64,000 nt of DNA from JAEUIG01 sp046349775 (GTDB lineage Bacteria > Planctomycetota > Planctomycetia > Planctomycetales > Planctomycetaceae): NCBI GenBank assembly GCA_046349775.1, contig JAXMBS010000031.1, positions 1 to 64,000 on the forward strand, in the 5' to 3' direction. How positions within the stretch are numbered: position 1 is the stretch's first letter; each line of letters starts with the position of its first letter. Both the position numbers and the translations under genes were made by a program. Positions 30,460 through 40,788 of the stretch are shown here, piece after piece. The notes beneath the pieces were generated by a model, which did not search any database, had not been told where the DNA came from, and saw only the letters and a list, made by a program, of their open reading frames with translations.

Positions 30460-31491
30460 TTACTCGCGCACGTCGGCGACGATCTCCAACTCCAGCCGCT
30501 CTTCGCCGCGAATCACGGAGACCGCCAGCGGCTGGTCGAGCGGCAACTGGGTGAGGAGCCGGTGCACGTCGTCGACGGTGGTCACGACGCGTCCCTGGAC
30601 GGCAATGATCAGGTCCTCCGCCTGAATGCCGCAGACGGTCGCCGGACTGCCGGGCGCGACTTCGACGACCTGGACGGCGTGGTCGGCGATGAGATCGAGT
30701 TCTCGCACGAGCAGCCGCGGCAGCGGCGTGGTCGAGGCGACAATGCCCAACTGCCGCCGGCGCACGTGGCCGAATCGCAGGATTTCGGTCACGACCCAGC
30801 GAGCGGCGTTGCTCGGTACTGCGAACCCGAGGCCTTGCGCGCCTGCGATGATGGCCGTGTTGATGCCCACGACGCGGCCGCGCGTGTCCACCAGCGGACC
30901 GCCGGAGTTTCCTGGATTGATCGGCGCTGAATGCTGGATGATGTTCTCGACGAGCCGACCATCACGACCGCGCAGACTGCGGCCGACAGCGCCGACGACT
31001 CCCGCCGAGACGGTCGCCTGCAGTCCCAACGGGCTGCCCATCGCGATGACGAGCTGTCCGACGCGGAGGGCGGCGGAGTCGCCAAGTTCGACGTAGGGCA
31101 GGTCGCGCGCCGAGAGACGCATGACCGCAAGGTCGGTCGCCGGATCGTCGCCGACGACGTGGGCGTCGAGGCGATCTCCGTCGGCGGTCTCGGCCGACAA
31201 TCGCTCGCGACCACCGACGACGTGGCTGTTCGTCACGGCATAACCGTCCGGCGTGATCAGGAATCCCGATCCGGCGCCGCCGCGCTGGTCGCCGGGCGCA
31301 TTGAACACGCTGACGACCGCCGGCGACGCGGCTTCGACGACGCTGATGACGGCCCGCGAGTATGCGTCGAGGACGTCGGTTTCGTCCGGCGGCGGCCGCG
31401 AGGGATTCTGGGCGCCGCCTGTCGACTGACCCGCGTCGCCCGCGAGATTGAGGAATCGAAGTGCGTCAGGAACGGACTTGTTGAACGGCAT
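30460..31491 (-). CDS. HtrA-like trypsin/PDZ protease without an export signal
   Basis: The start at 31491 (MPFNKSVPD) gives 343 residues. The S1C catalytic triad is complete: H90 in VTNSHVVG, D120 in DPATDLAVM, and S196 in NPGNSGGPL. A single PDZ domain follows (GSPATVCGIQAEDLIIAVQG, VDDVHRLLTQLP). Normal HtrA/DegP proteins are exported or membrane-anchored. Here the N-terminus is polar with no hydrophobic stretch, suggesting a cytosolic protease or one whose leader is missing. It is convergent with the small membrane protein and lies downstream of cysE. Confidence 0.88.
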   Translation of the reverse strand: MPFNKSVPDALRFLNLAGDAGQSTGGAQNPSRPPPDETDVLDAYSRAVISVVEAASPAVVSVFNAPGDQRGGAGSGFLITPDGYAVTNSHVVGGRERLSAETADGDRLDAHVVGDDPATDLAVMRLSARDLPYVELGDSAALRVGQLVIAMGSPLGLQATVSAGVVGAVGRSLRGRDGRLVENIIQHSAPINPGNSGGPLVDTRGRVVGINTAIIAGAQGLGFAVPSNAARWVVTEILRFGHVRRRQLGIVASTTPLPRLLVRELDLIADHAVQVVEVAPGSPATVCGIQAEDLIIAVQGRVVTTVDDVHRLLTQLPLDQPLAVSVIRGEERLELEIVADVRE

Positions 31492-31676
31492 GGCAGCTCT
31501 CTGCGTCCTCGGTGCTGAAGAACGAATGCAGAATTGTTCGCGGGGCACGTGTGGCGGGCAAATCCGGACCAGACGAAGGGCGACTGTGGCGACGTGCGCG
31601 GGGACGTGGTCGCAATGGACAGTCCCTGTGACCCGGACGTGATCAGATGTGCCGGGCCTGATTCAAAGTCGACTGG

Positions 31677-32501
31677 TCAGATGCCCTCGCCCGCCAACGG
31701 GAAAGTGGCGTCCATTTCGAGCGCCGGTTCGTCGACCGTGCAGCGGGCCACGACGCGGGCCGGAATCCCGGCGACGGTGGTGTGCGGGGGAACATGCGTC
31801 AGGACCACACTGCCGGCACCGACTTTGGCGCCGCGGCCGACCTCGATATTACCGAGAATCTTTGATCCGGCGCCGAGCAGGACGCCGCGGCGAATCTTGG
31901 GATGCCGGTCTCCCGAGTCTTTGCCCGTGCCGCCGAGCGTCACTTCGTGCAGGATCGAGACGTGGTCCTCGACGACACTGGTTTCGCCGATGACCACGCT
32001 CGTGCCGTGGTCGATCAGGATTCCGGACCCGATCTGTGCGGCCGGATGCACGTCCACGCTGAAGGCTTCCGAGATGCGGTTCTGGAAATGGGCTGCCAGC
32101 GTGCGCCGACCGCGGTTCCACAACCAGTGCGCCACACGGTAGGCCTGCAAGGCGTGAAAGCCTTTGTAGTACAGAAACGGCACCAGGTAACCGCCGGCGG
32201 CCGGATCACGGGTCCGCGCCGCCAGCAGGTCTGCGCGAATTGCAGCGCGGATCTCCGCATCATCCAGGAACGATTCCATGTTCAGGTCGCGCAGCGAGAT
32301 CGCCGACAGGTCGGCGCTCTGCAGCTTGTTCGCCAGGATCACGCACAGCGCTTCTTCCAGATTCCGATGCCTGAGCACGGACGAAAACAAGAAGCTGACC
32401 AGCGCCGGTTCGCAGTCCGCCTCGCGCCGGGCCTCGGTCTGGATGGCGGTCCAGAATCCGTCCTCGGAGCTGTCGCGCAAATAGGCGGTCAATTCGTCCA
32501 T
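31677..32501 (-). CDS. cysE: Serine O-acetyltransferase
   Basis: This 274-residue enzyme makes O-acetylserine from serine and acetyl-CoA, the first step of cysteine synthesis. It has the CysE alpha-helical N-terminal domain (READCEPALVSFLFSSVLRH, LARG-type LEEALCVILANKL) and a left-handed beta-helix of hexapeptide repeats. The active-site block IGSGILIDHGTSVVIGETS and HEVTLGGTGKDSGDRHPKI are present. The C-terminus extends past VAGIPARVV. GAGGGAGA precedes the ATG at 32501, so the longer upstream open frame is discarded. The encoded protein has the usual family length. Confidence 0.93.
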   Translation of the reverse strand: MDELTAYLRDSSEDGFWTAIQTEARREADCEPALVSFLFSSVLRHRNLEEALCVILANKLQSADLSAISLRDLNMESFLDDAEIRAAIRADLLAARTRDPAAGGYLVPFLYYKGFHALQAYRVAHWLWNRGRRTLAAHFQNRISEAFSVDVHPAAQIGSGILIDHGTSVVIGETSVVEDHVSILHEVTLGGTGKDSGDRHPKIRRGVLLGAGSKILGNIEVGRGAKVGAGSVVLTHVPPHTTVAGIPARVVARCTVDEPALEMDATFPLAGEGI

Positions 32502-32611
32502 CGACGGTCTCCCTCGTCGACGGAAACGGCCTGGCGCTGTCGGATCAGACCGACTGCACGAATCCAGGCCCGCTTCCCGCCGGATGGCGCGCGATTGTAG
32601 CAATTCGCCGC

Positions 32612-32986
32612 CTATCGCGACGAATTCGACGAGCGTCGGCGCGGCTGTGGCGACTGACTGCGTGCAGACCGGTCCGTCTTCGATTGACCGGACGAGAAGT
32701 CGAGTTGCAGCGGTTGCGGCTGCAACATCGACGTGTCGAACTGCAGGCCGTCGAACTGCGTCTTGACGGCGCCGTCGAACTCCGGCAGACCGGACGGCGT
32801 CGAGAGTTGTTTCAGCCAGCAATCCGGCGACTCCGGACTGCGGTCCGGGACCTTGTGCGAGTCCCGGAACTGAAATACGGCCACACCAGCGACTCCAAGG
32901 AAGATGACGCCGACCACGATCGAAACAATGCGATTGATCTCTGCGATCCGCAGATCGTTTTCCGCCGTGGAACTGACTTCGGACAT
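32612..32986 (-). CDS. Small single-helix membrane protein
   Basis: The 124-residue product begins at ATG 32986, with AGGAG 9 nt upstream. After a short cytosolic start, one helix (RIVSIVVGVIFLGVAGVAVF) is followed by an external region and a Ser/Gln/Arg-rich low-complexity tail. No family was recognised. It lies upstream of cysE on the same strand, and the intervening 110 nt allow a shared transcript. Confidence 0.65.
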   Translation of the reverse strand: MSEVSSTAENDLRIAEINRIVSIVVGVIFLGVAGVAVFQFRDSHKVPDRSPESPDCWLKQLSTPSGLPEFDGAVKTQFDGLQFDTSMLQPQPLQLDFSSGQSKTDRSARSQSPQPRRRSSNSSR

Positions 32987-33276
32987 CGCGCGACTCCTGA
33001 GGGGCGGAAGGTGCGCAGCGATTGCGCAGTCAGGGACTCGCCACGCCCCGCAGGTAAGCATAGGTCATGAATCCCATGCCGCGGGTGCAGTCCGGCACGG
33101 GCCGGGAAGAACGTCAGCCGCGTCGCATCAGCAGATTGCGCATTGCGTCCTGCCAGATAGACGCGCCTCAATTTGCAATCGCGGCGAGAATTGGCGACGT
33201 GTGCTACTAACGACCAGAAGTTTGTTTTCTTGCGCAAATTTTTCCCCGCCACCTACCGAGATCACGAGAGGATCTG

Positions 33277-33354
33277 GGCCACCGAGATCACCGAGGACAC
33301 TGAGACGAAGAAATCTCTATTGAATTCTCGGCGACCTCTGTGACCTCGGTGGCC
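33277..33354. repeat. Inverted repeat built of CACCGAG words
   Basis: The left arm GGCCACCGAGATCACCGAGG (33277-33296) pairs with the right arm CCTCTGTGACCTCGGTGGCC (33335-33354) with few mismatches. A ~38-nt A/T-richer centre separates the arms. It lies in the 32987-33433 intergenic stretch, which otherwise holds no recognised gene. Confidence 0.78.
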
Positions 33355-33433
33355 AGGCCCTATTCGGTTGCGGCCATAGGCCGCGCTGGGCCGTTCGTGG
33401 AGCATTGCAGCAGCATCGTCCGGCGCTCGACGC

Positions 33434-34337
33434 TCATTCGCCAACGATCTTCCGCGCCCGCAGCCAGTCTTCCGCACGGCTCGGCCAGGTGGCGAACTGC
33501 GAGCCTGCGACCGGCCGCAATCCAGATCCATGTCCGCCGGTTTCATAGATATGCAGCTCTGCCGGGACGCCCTGCTGCTGCAGCGCGACGTAGAGCAGCA
33601 CGCTGCTGAGCGACGTGTGGGAATCATTGTGTGCGTGGACCAGAAACGTCGGCGGCGTCTCGGCTGTCACGGTGAACTCGGACTTGAGCGTGCCCGTCTC
33701 GTTGTCGACCAGTTGCCATGGATACAACAGCAGCGCGAAATCCGGGCGGCATGAGGCGGAATCGATTTCATCGCCGGCCTCGTACGCCCGCTGATGGAAC
33801 CGCGTGGCGATGAGTGCTGCGGCTTGACCCCCCGCAGAAAAACCGAGCACGCCGATTTTGTTGGGATCGAGTTGCCAGTCCGCCGCCCGTGAACGCACCA
33901 GACTGACGGCCCGCTGGCCGTCCTGCACGGGTCGCTGCCACAGCGGACGGTTCGAGCCGTCCTTCGTGCGGTAGCGCAGGACGCAGCCGGTAATTCCCAG
34001 CCGATTGAGCCATTCAGCCGCCTCTGAGCCTTCCTTGTCGCGGACGACATAGTTGTAAGCACCTCCCGGCAGAATGAGGACGACCACTCCGTTGCGCTCC
34101 GCGGGATTCGGATCGTAGATTTCGAGCTGCGGACTCGTGATGTTCGTGATGCGAGTCGCAGGCGGCGTCTCGTTCTCACGGGGTGGCATGATGTCCCCGG
34201 CGTGGGACGTCGTCTCGCCCGGGGCCAGACCCTGCCAGACGTCAAGCACGCGGTCGGATCCGCCCGACCGCCGTCGAGCAAGCGAGCACTTTGCAGGACA
34301 CGCTGATCGTCAGCAGCAATGTCCGCAGTGCAAGCAT
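33434..34337 (-). CDS. Exported alpha/beta-hydrolase (acetyl-esterase type), frameshift near its N-terminus
   Basis: The catalytic part (33434-34249) is a carbohydrate-esterase-like alpha/beta hydrolase. It shows an oxyanion block LILPGGAYNYV, the nucleophile elbow GVLGFSAGGQAA, the acid region TFLVHAHNDSHTSLSS and the catalytic His in YETGGHGSGL. Upstream, an ATG at 34337 opens a good signal peptide (ALRTLLLTISVSCKVLACS) in another frame that runs into a stop after the leader. A one-base change near 34257 would join it to GSDRVLDVWQGLAPGE. The active enzyme is probably exported and deacetylates polysaccharides or sugars; the exact substrate is inference. Confidence 0.78.
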
Positions 34338-34425
34338 GGCCGTCGCCGTTGTTGAAACGCGGTCACGTTCTCTGCCGGATTACAGACAGTTGAGCCGTTC
34401 AACTTCCTCCGGCCGACCTCTGGCC

Positions 34426-35698
34426 TCACCCCCCGCTCAGCTTTTTCGCCCACTCGCTGTTCGGGTATTCCTGCTCAAGTTTTGCCGACGCTTCGCTGCC
34501 GCGGACTGGCTGGCCCAGCTGCGGCCAAATCTGCGACAACTGATACAGGGCCTCGGCGCGCAGGTCGCCGTGTTTGGCGAACATGACGTCGACCATCAGG
34601 AACGCGGTGCGGGCTTCTTGAGGTGGTTTCCCTCGGCCAGATAGGCCTCTCCTGGCCGATATAGGCCTCGGCCTGCAGTCGTGAGTCGTTCTCGTGTGCG
34701 TCGCGGGCGATCTGAGCGAAGACCGGGATGGCGTCGAGCGTTGCGCTGTGCCCGCAGGCATTGCGCTGGCCGAGCATCGCCTCCAGCCGGCAGGCGGCAG
34801 TGGCCGGGTCGTCGGCTTTCGCCCCGGCCACGATTTCGTCAAACATCTTCTGCGCTTCCCCGGCGGCGTTGCCCTGGCGAAACAGAATTCGCCACTTCCC
34901 AGCTTGCCTGCCATCTGCACGTCGCTCCACGGCGCGCATGCAGTCGCAAATGCGCTCTCTGCTCGGCACGTCGTTCGCGGCCAGCAGCACTTCCCCCAGC
35001 AATTGCTGGGCTGCGTAATATCGATAATGGTCCTTGTTGCGACCGAGGAACGCCTTCCAGTCCGTCAGCCGCGGCGGCGGTTTTGTCGGATCGGCAAGGG
35101 CGACCTTGGCATTGGTGCGGGCCGTCAGGAAGTCGATTTCGCCACTTGCCAGATTTGCGTCGCCGCCGCTGCTCTTGGAGACGCATCCGCATAGGACTCC
35201 AGCGCCGCGAACTGCCCGCCGCGGCTCCGGCTGCGGCCGAGCCGGAGCGACGGGGAGCGCGCCCGCGTCGTAATCGATATGGTCGATGTCATTCGCCGGC
35301 ACGGTCACAGCCGCGCCGACTTTGGGTTTGACGACAACTTCGGTCTGCGTCACCGACTCGAGATCTCCCGCCACTTGCTTCTCCAGTGCTGTTGCGAAAA
35401 ATCGCGCATCAGCGGCGGCTGGCGGACTGCGCTGACGCGAGTGCCGACGGTCAGCGATGCTGAGCCAAGACTCTGCCGGATGGTCATCGGATCGTTCCGA
35501 AACGGTCGTTGATGCTCCAGCCCCGCTGCCGCACAGCAGCCGGACTGATGGGAAGGAGAGTACTACCTGGTTTTCACACGCGAGCTGCGAGCTGCCGTCC
35601 TGGACTTCAACCGTTTTTCTTGTTGCGTTCGTTCTGCACCGACCAGACATACAGGCCGATGCAGGCAGCGCAGAAGCGACGGCGACCAGGGTCAACAC
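34426..35698 (-). pseudogene. Second gene of a TPR-protein pair, multiply frameshifted
   Basis: A GTG at 35698 overlaps the upstream gene's TGA by 7 nt, which indicates coupling. The leader LTLVAVASALPASA looks exported. Recognisable segments switch frames: DLESVTQTEVVVKPKVGAAV with VPANDIDHIDYDAG, then SGEIDFLTARTNAKVALADP, WKAFLGRNKDHYRYYAAQQL and GEVLLAANDVP. TPR-like helices end in FAKHGDLRAEALYQLSQIWP and KLEQEYPNSEWAKKLSGG. At least five shifts are required. It probably encoded a periplasmic tetratricopeptide protein; no further function can be assigned. Confidence 0.65.
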
Positions 35699-38600
35699 GA
35701 GCGCAGCTCGTCTTTTTTAGCCGGTTTAGCAGCGGGAGCTGCCGCAGCCGGGGCGGCGGTCGTCGACGTGGCGGCGGGCGTGTCGCGGTTTGGGTTTCAG
35801 GGGAGCACGGGAGGGTACTGACGCCACGGCCAGGACCGCATCGAGCGACTTGACGGGTTCGCCAAGATCTTCCTGGATTTGCCGGTACAGGGCATCGAAG
35901 CGTGCGAAGTCATTGGGAGGCAGCGAACCAGACGCGAGCGAATGCTTCAATCCCGTGCTTGGCGACGTTCGGTTCCTTGATCTGCTCGTCCTCCGTCAGC
36001 CGTATTCGCAAGCATCCGGAGGCAGTCGGCCTGGTAATAACGCGTGTCGATGTGCATCTGTGCGACGCGCTCGTCGCGCCGACCGGCGAGCAGGGCCTGC
36101 TGCAGCCTGCGCGCGAGCAGGTTCCAACCCCAGATCCGCGGTGCGGGTTGGTCCTTGACCGGCGGCGCGTTCTCGAGCAGCTTGCCTTCGATTGCGGTCT
36201 GGAGCGCTTGGGGGTCGGGGGGCTTTGCGGCGCCCCAGTCGCGGTAAAGCAGCGCAGCCTCGAACTGGACGTTCGGCGCCTGCGGGCTCAGGCGCACGGC
36301 TTCGAGCATGGCCTGCTCGGCCGAGGGGTAATCCCCCTGCCGCTTGCGGCAATCGGCCAGCCGCAGCGAGATCACTGGCTTCTGATCGGGCCTGGTGAGA
36401 AACTTGTCGTCTTTCGCGGCGCGCTCGGCCATCCGGTCATAGGTGTGCGACGCCTTGTCGAAGAAATCCTTTGCTTTTCCGGAATCATCCTGCGAACCCT
36501 CCGCCAGGCTGGTGTAAGTCTCGGCAATCCACAGCAGCGAACCAAACGTCTGTCCGTCTTCGCGCTGTGAGATCGAATCGAGAAACTGCTCGAACCCGGC
36601 GCGGACCTCGCTCAGCCGGTCCGTCTGCCCCGATTCATGCAACTGCTGCAACTCCTTCTGCAGCTCCTGTCCGAACGCCACATAGACCAGCGTCAACGCG
36701 GCGGAATCATCGCCCGCCGCGACAGCTTCGAGTTGTTTGCGGGCTTCGTCGGCGGCGTCCAGATCGCGCAGACCGATTTGCGTCCGCAACAATTGCTGAT
36801 AGGCCAGACTGGCCATCTTCGCGCTGCGGATGTTGTTGGGATCGTCGGGGCGTTTCTCGTCACCGGCCACTGCAACGGCGTCGATCACGGCATGCGGCGG
36901 CTGCGTGAGGATTTCGAGCGCGCCGGGGACGTCGCCGGTCGTCTTGTAGACGCCGCTCAGGTTGCGAATCTGCGCCAGCGAGAGTTTGCCGAGGGCCAGT
37001 TCGCGCGGTGTGCTCGAGTCGGCGGGGAGCGCCTGCTGCCAGGCGCTGATGCCGGTGACAAGATGCTGTTCAGCAGCCGCTCGCCATTGCTGAATCTGCT
37101 CGGCCGCCGCGCGGCCGGTTTCAGGCTTGGCCAGTTCCTCGCCGAAGGCGGCCCAATAGGCCTGCCCGGCCCGAATTTGCGACTCCGCATATTCATCGGC
37201 GGTCGGAGGGACTTTGGCCCACCACTCGGCGGCCTGCGCCTTATGCCCTTCGAGAATGTGCATCTTGGCAATGGATTCCCGCCCATGGTCGCCTCGCGGG
37301 AATCCGGCCAGCGACAACGTCCTCGGCGGCCGTGACCATCGGCGTGCACTCGCCTGCGGTCGCCTCGGCCAACTGAACTCGGCATTCTGGAAGGCGGCCG
37401 TGCGAACGAATGCCGCAATGCGTACCGGTCGTCCGACTCCGGGGCGCGTGCGGCGCCGCGGCGTATTCGGCGGCCACGGCTGCTTCGCAAAACTTCCCCT
37501 GCGTGAAGTAGCCGTTCGCGAGCTGCAGGCGTTGCCATTGCTGTGGCTGGGTCTTGTCGTCCACCAGCCAGGCACGCTCCTCGAATATCCGCGTCATCTC
37601 CGCCGCCCGGCCGCAAAGCGACAGCCGCAGGGCCTACGCGGCTCTTGTCACCCGGCGGTGACCGGGCGATCGTGCTCGTCGGACTTGTCTTTAAGTTCGG
37701 CCGCGAGGCGCAGCTGCCAGTGGCAAATGCGTCGTTAAAGTTTCGCGGATCGACTTCGGTGCGTCCCAGTGCGGCAGACACCCGGTTCACGATCCCCCAG
37801 CAGGGCCCCTTGAACCGACCCGGCGATCACCAGCATAGCTGTGCGGACGCAGGCGCTGCGACAGCCAGTTCTTCCGCTGATCGTCCGACGGTTGCGGTCC
37901 GGTCCGAGAGCTTCCTGGGCACGGGCCAATTCGTACCGGATGCCGAGTCCTTCTTCACTCGCCGCCAACTCCGGATCCGCGTGATTCAGCCAGTCCGGTC
38001 GCTTCCTGGACGACCACCTGGTGGTCTTTGCGTTTCTCGTTGTTGAGGCAGATCGGGAACCACTGGGCCTTGGCTTTGAGCATCAGCATCCCCTCGCTGG
38101 TGCCGTCGTGCTTGAAGTTCGCCATACAACCAGGCTTGTCGCCAATCAGGCCCATCTCTTCAAGCATTTCGCTTCGTAGAGACGGCTGAGCAGGCCGACG
38201 ATCTGGGATCGACGCGGCGACCAAGCTGCTTCGAAAGCCTTTTGGGCCTGTTCGAGCAGGTCGTTGCGCCTTGCTGCCATCGTAGGTCTCCGCTTCGAGG
38301 GCAATCGATTCGGCCAGCTCGTACAGGTCCTGCAAATACTTGTTCTCAGCAGCCTTGTGCTGCGTCTGCATGTCTTCAGGGAATCGGAACCGGGAAGGCC
38401 TTCACGGCCTGCTCATGGAGGGGCAGCGCCTGCTGCGTAATGGCGCGTGCCTGGAGGAGCAGTTCGCGCGCACGGGTTTGATAGGCCTGGCGATTCTGAA
38501 CGTTCGCGGGGTCGTCGGCATCCCACAGTTCCAACTGCGCTCGTTGTTTGGAGATCGTCGCTCTGCGAGTGTGGGCTTCGGCAACCAGCGGATGATCCGG

Positions 38601-38957
38601 AGCGCTCTGCACGAACTGTTCTAACGCCGCCTGGGCCGCATCGATCTGTTCGCGTTTGGCCTTGGTCACCGTGAGCTTGTTCGCCCCCTCCAGCAGCGTG
38701 ACGGCCCGCTCGTAGGGGAGGACGACGAGCACATCTTGAGGCACATCGCTACGCTGCGCGAGTTCCGACAGGTACTCCAGTGCGACGTCGTAGTAGCCGC
38801 GCGATCGCAGTCCGCGGACGAACTCCAGATGCGGCTCCGCCGCGGTGGCGGACGATGCCAGGCTCACCGCCAGGAACATTGCAATTAGCGGCCACCCGGC
38901 CCGCCTTCGCCGGCTCGCCTCCCCTCGCCGAGACGCACGCTTTGGAAAATCGATCAT
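35692..38957 (-). pseudogene. Large exported TPR-repeat protein, multiply frameshifted
   Basis: The ATG at 38957 starts a positively charged leader and signal peptide (WPLIAMFLAVSLASSATA). TPR-like repeats begin with FVRGLRSRGYYDVALEYLSE and SAPDHPLVAEAHTRRATI. The frame breaks near 38375, again several times to about 37300, and near 35950. A long clean stretch (about 35950-37300) has repeats such as SLLWIAETYTSLAEGSQDD and YPSAEQAMLEAVRLSPQAPN. An Ala-rich tail ends KPAKKDELRSC at TGA 35692, overlapping the next gene. The original product was ~1080 residues. It is probably a cell-envelope scaffold; planctomycetes carry many such large TPR proteins. Confidence 0.68.
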
Positions 38958-39133
38958 CGCGGACAGCTGCCGTTGCCACAGAGTAGGACGTGGACGCGTC
39001 GAACTCAGAATAATCCCCGCCGCACCCCGGCAGCAAGGTGCCCTCAAGCAATCAGCGTTCAGCAATCAGCGATCAGACACGAACATCGCGATTATGGATA
39101 CTCCCGCCGTAAAGCGGCCTGTGCTGCTCTTGC

Positions 39134-40471
39134 TCACGGTCGTACGACCGACCCGTCGAGCCGGCGGTCGCTGCCGCGGTTCGAACCGGGTGTCTTGTAC
39201 GGGAACTTCGCCGCCAGGGCTTCGTCGATATCAACGCCGAGCCCCGGCTTGTCGTTGGCGTACATGTAGCCCTTGCGGACTTCGGGCATCCCTGGAAACA
39301 AATCCTGCTCAGCCTGGCTGAAGTCGTTCTGTTCCTGAATGCCGAAGTTATACGACGCCAGGTCGAGATGCAGGTTGACGGCGTGCCCGACCGGCGAGAC
39401 GTTCCCCGGTCCGTGCCACGCCGTACGGACGTTGAAGAACTCGCAGCAACAGGCAATCTTGCGGGCAAGGCTCAGTCCGCCGATCGCCGACACGTGGATA
39501 CGGATGAAGTCGATCCAGCGATTGGCCACCAGCGGCAGCCATTCGTTGCGGTTGACGAACAGCTCGCCCATCGCGATGGCGGTCGTCGTCTGCTGGCGCA
39601 GCACCTGGAACCAGCCGACGTCTTCCGGCGCGAACGGGTCTTCGAGGAAGAACAGCCGGTAGGGTTCGACGGCCTTTGCCAGCGCCAGCGCCTGCGCCGG
39701 CGGCACGCGCTCGTGGACGTCGTGGACCAGTTCGACGTCGTCTCCCAGCTTGTCGCGCAGATGCTCGAACAGCTTGATCGTCCGGTTGACGTAGGGCGTC
39801 GGCTCGAACGCCGGTGATGGGATCACGCCGTCCGGCCGCGCCGCCTGCACATCCTCCGAAGTTTTCGCACCTGACACTCCGTAGGCTGCGAATCCTGGTG
39901 CTGAGACCTGGCAGCGGACGTGCCGCCAGCCCTTCTCGATCCAGGCGCGGACCTGCTCTTCGACTTCTTCGTACGTCTGTCCCTGGGCCTTGGAGTACGT
40001 CGGCGCGGCCGCGCGCAGTTTTCCGCCGAGCAGTTGGTACACCGGCAGTCCGGCCCGCTTGCCGAGGATGTCCCACAGGGCGCCATCAATGCCGCTGAGT
40101 GCGTTATTCAGCGTCACTCCGCTGCGGAAATACGACGCGACGTAATTCTGCTGCCAGATGTCCTCGATATCGGAGCAGCTTCGGCCGACGATCTGCGGTT
40201 TGATGTACTTTTCGATCGCTTCCGCCACCAGCAATGGACGCTCGTGATGGGTCGCACACCCGAGGCCATAGAGTCCCGGCTCATTGGTGAGCACTTTGAC
40301 CACGACGAAATGGTTGCCCCCGGGCTGAGTCAGGATCACCTTCACGTCTTCGATTTTGACCGGCGGCAGGCCGGCCTTGGCACCGAGCTGCGCGGCGGCC
40401 GAAGGAACGTTAGCGTAAAGCAGACCGGCGCCCGCGGCGGCGATCGAATGGAACATTTCGCGGCGTTGCAT
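39134..40471 (-). CDS. Enolase-superfamily dehydratase, mannonate-dehydratase/RspA-like, with export leader
   Basis: The start at 40471, with GAGGA 6 nt upstream, gives 445 residues. It opens with a Tat-like leader (RREMFHSIAAAGAGLLYA). The mandelate-racemase-type capping domain (FVVVKVLTNEPGLYGLGCAT) and barrel follow. Active-site blocks are HDVHERVPP, FFLEDPFAPED, AMGELF, HVSAIGGLSLARKIA and TAWHGPGNVSPVGHA, which match the ManD/RspA subgroup that dehydrates sugar acids with Mg2+. Those enzymes are normally cytosolic, whereas planctomycete and bacteroidete paralogues often carry leaders. The substrate cannot be fixed from sequence. Confidence 0.87.
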   Translation of the reverse strand: MQRREMFHSIAAAGAGLLYANVPSAAAQLGAKAGLPPVKIEDVKVILTQPGGNHFVVVKVLTNEPGLYGLGCATHHERPLLVAEAIEKYIKPQIVGRSCSDIEDIWQQNYVASYFRSGVTLNNALSGIDGALWDILGKRAGLPVYQLLGGKLRAAAPTYSKAQGQTYEEVEEQVRAWIEKGWRHVRCQVSAPGFAAYGVSGAKTSEDVQAARPDGVIPSPAFEPTPYVNRTIKLFEHLRDKLGDDVELVHDVHERVPPAQALALAKAVEPYRLFFLEDPFAPEDVGWFQVLRQQTTTAIAMGELFVNRNEWLPLVANRWIDFIRIHVSAIGGLSLARKIACCCEFFNVRTAWHGPGNVSPVGHAVNLHLDLASYNFGIQEQNDFSQAEQDLFPGMPEVRKGYMYANDKPGLGVDIDEALAAKFPYKTPGSNRGSDRRLDGSVVRP

Positions 40472-40788
40472 AGATTTCCTCGTGCAATGAGAAGGATGGA
40501 ACGCGGATGACGTGGATCGAAACGGTTGAATGCAGATTAAGCGGCAATAATGGATCCGCAGCTGAGTCGCGGCGATCTCTGTGTGGTCGCCAGCGGACGT
40601 ACGGCCGATCACCGGATCTGCGTTGATCCGCAGAGATCCATGAAAACCGGCATTCAGTTTTGGAGGCACAGCAGATCGGCCTAGCTTGCACGATTGCCCG
40701 CCGACTGCAAGGTACGAGCCGGGGGTGACGTCACGAAATGTTCCGCTAGAATAGGATGCTGTACTTCCATTCAGTTTGCGAGCCGCCG
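40472..40788. other. Divergent intergenic region with degenerate GATCCGCAG words
   Basis: This gap between the divergent dehydratase and lhr genes holds several near-copies of GATCCGCAG and GATCTGCGTTGATCC, forming weak inverted repeats, and should also contain both promoters. No gene was recognised. Confidence 0.5.
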
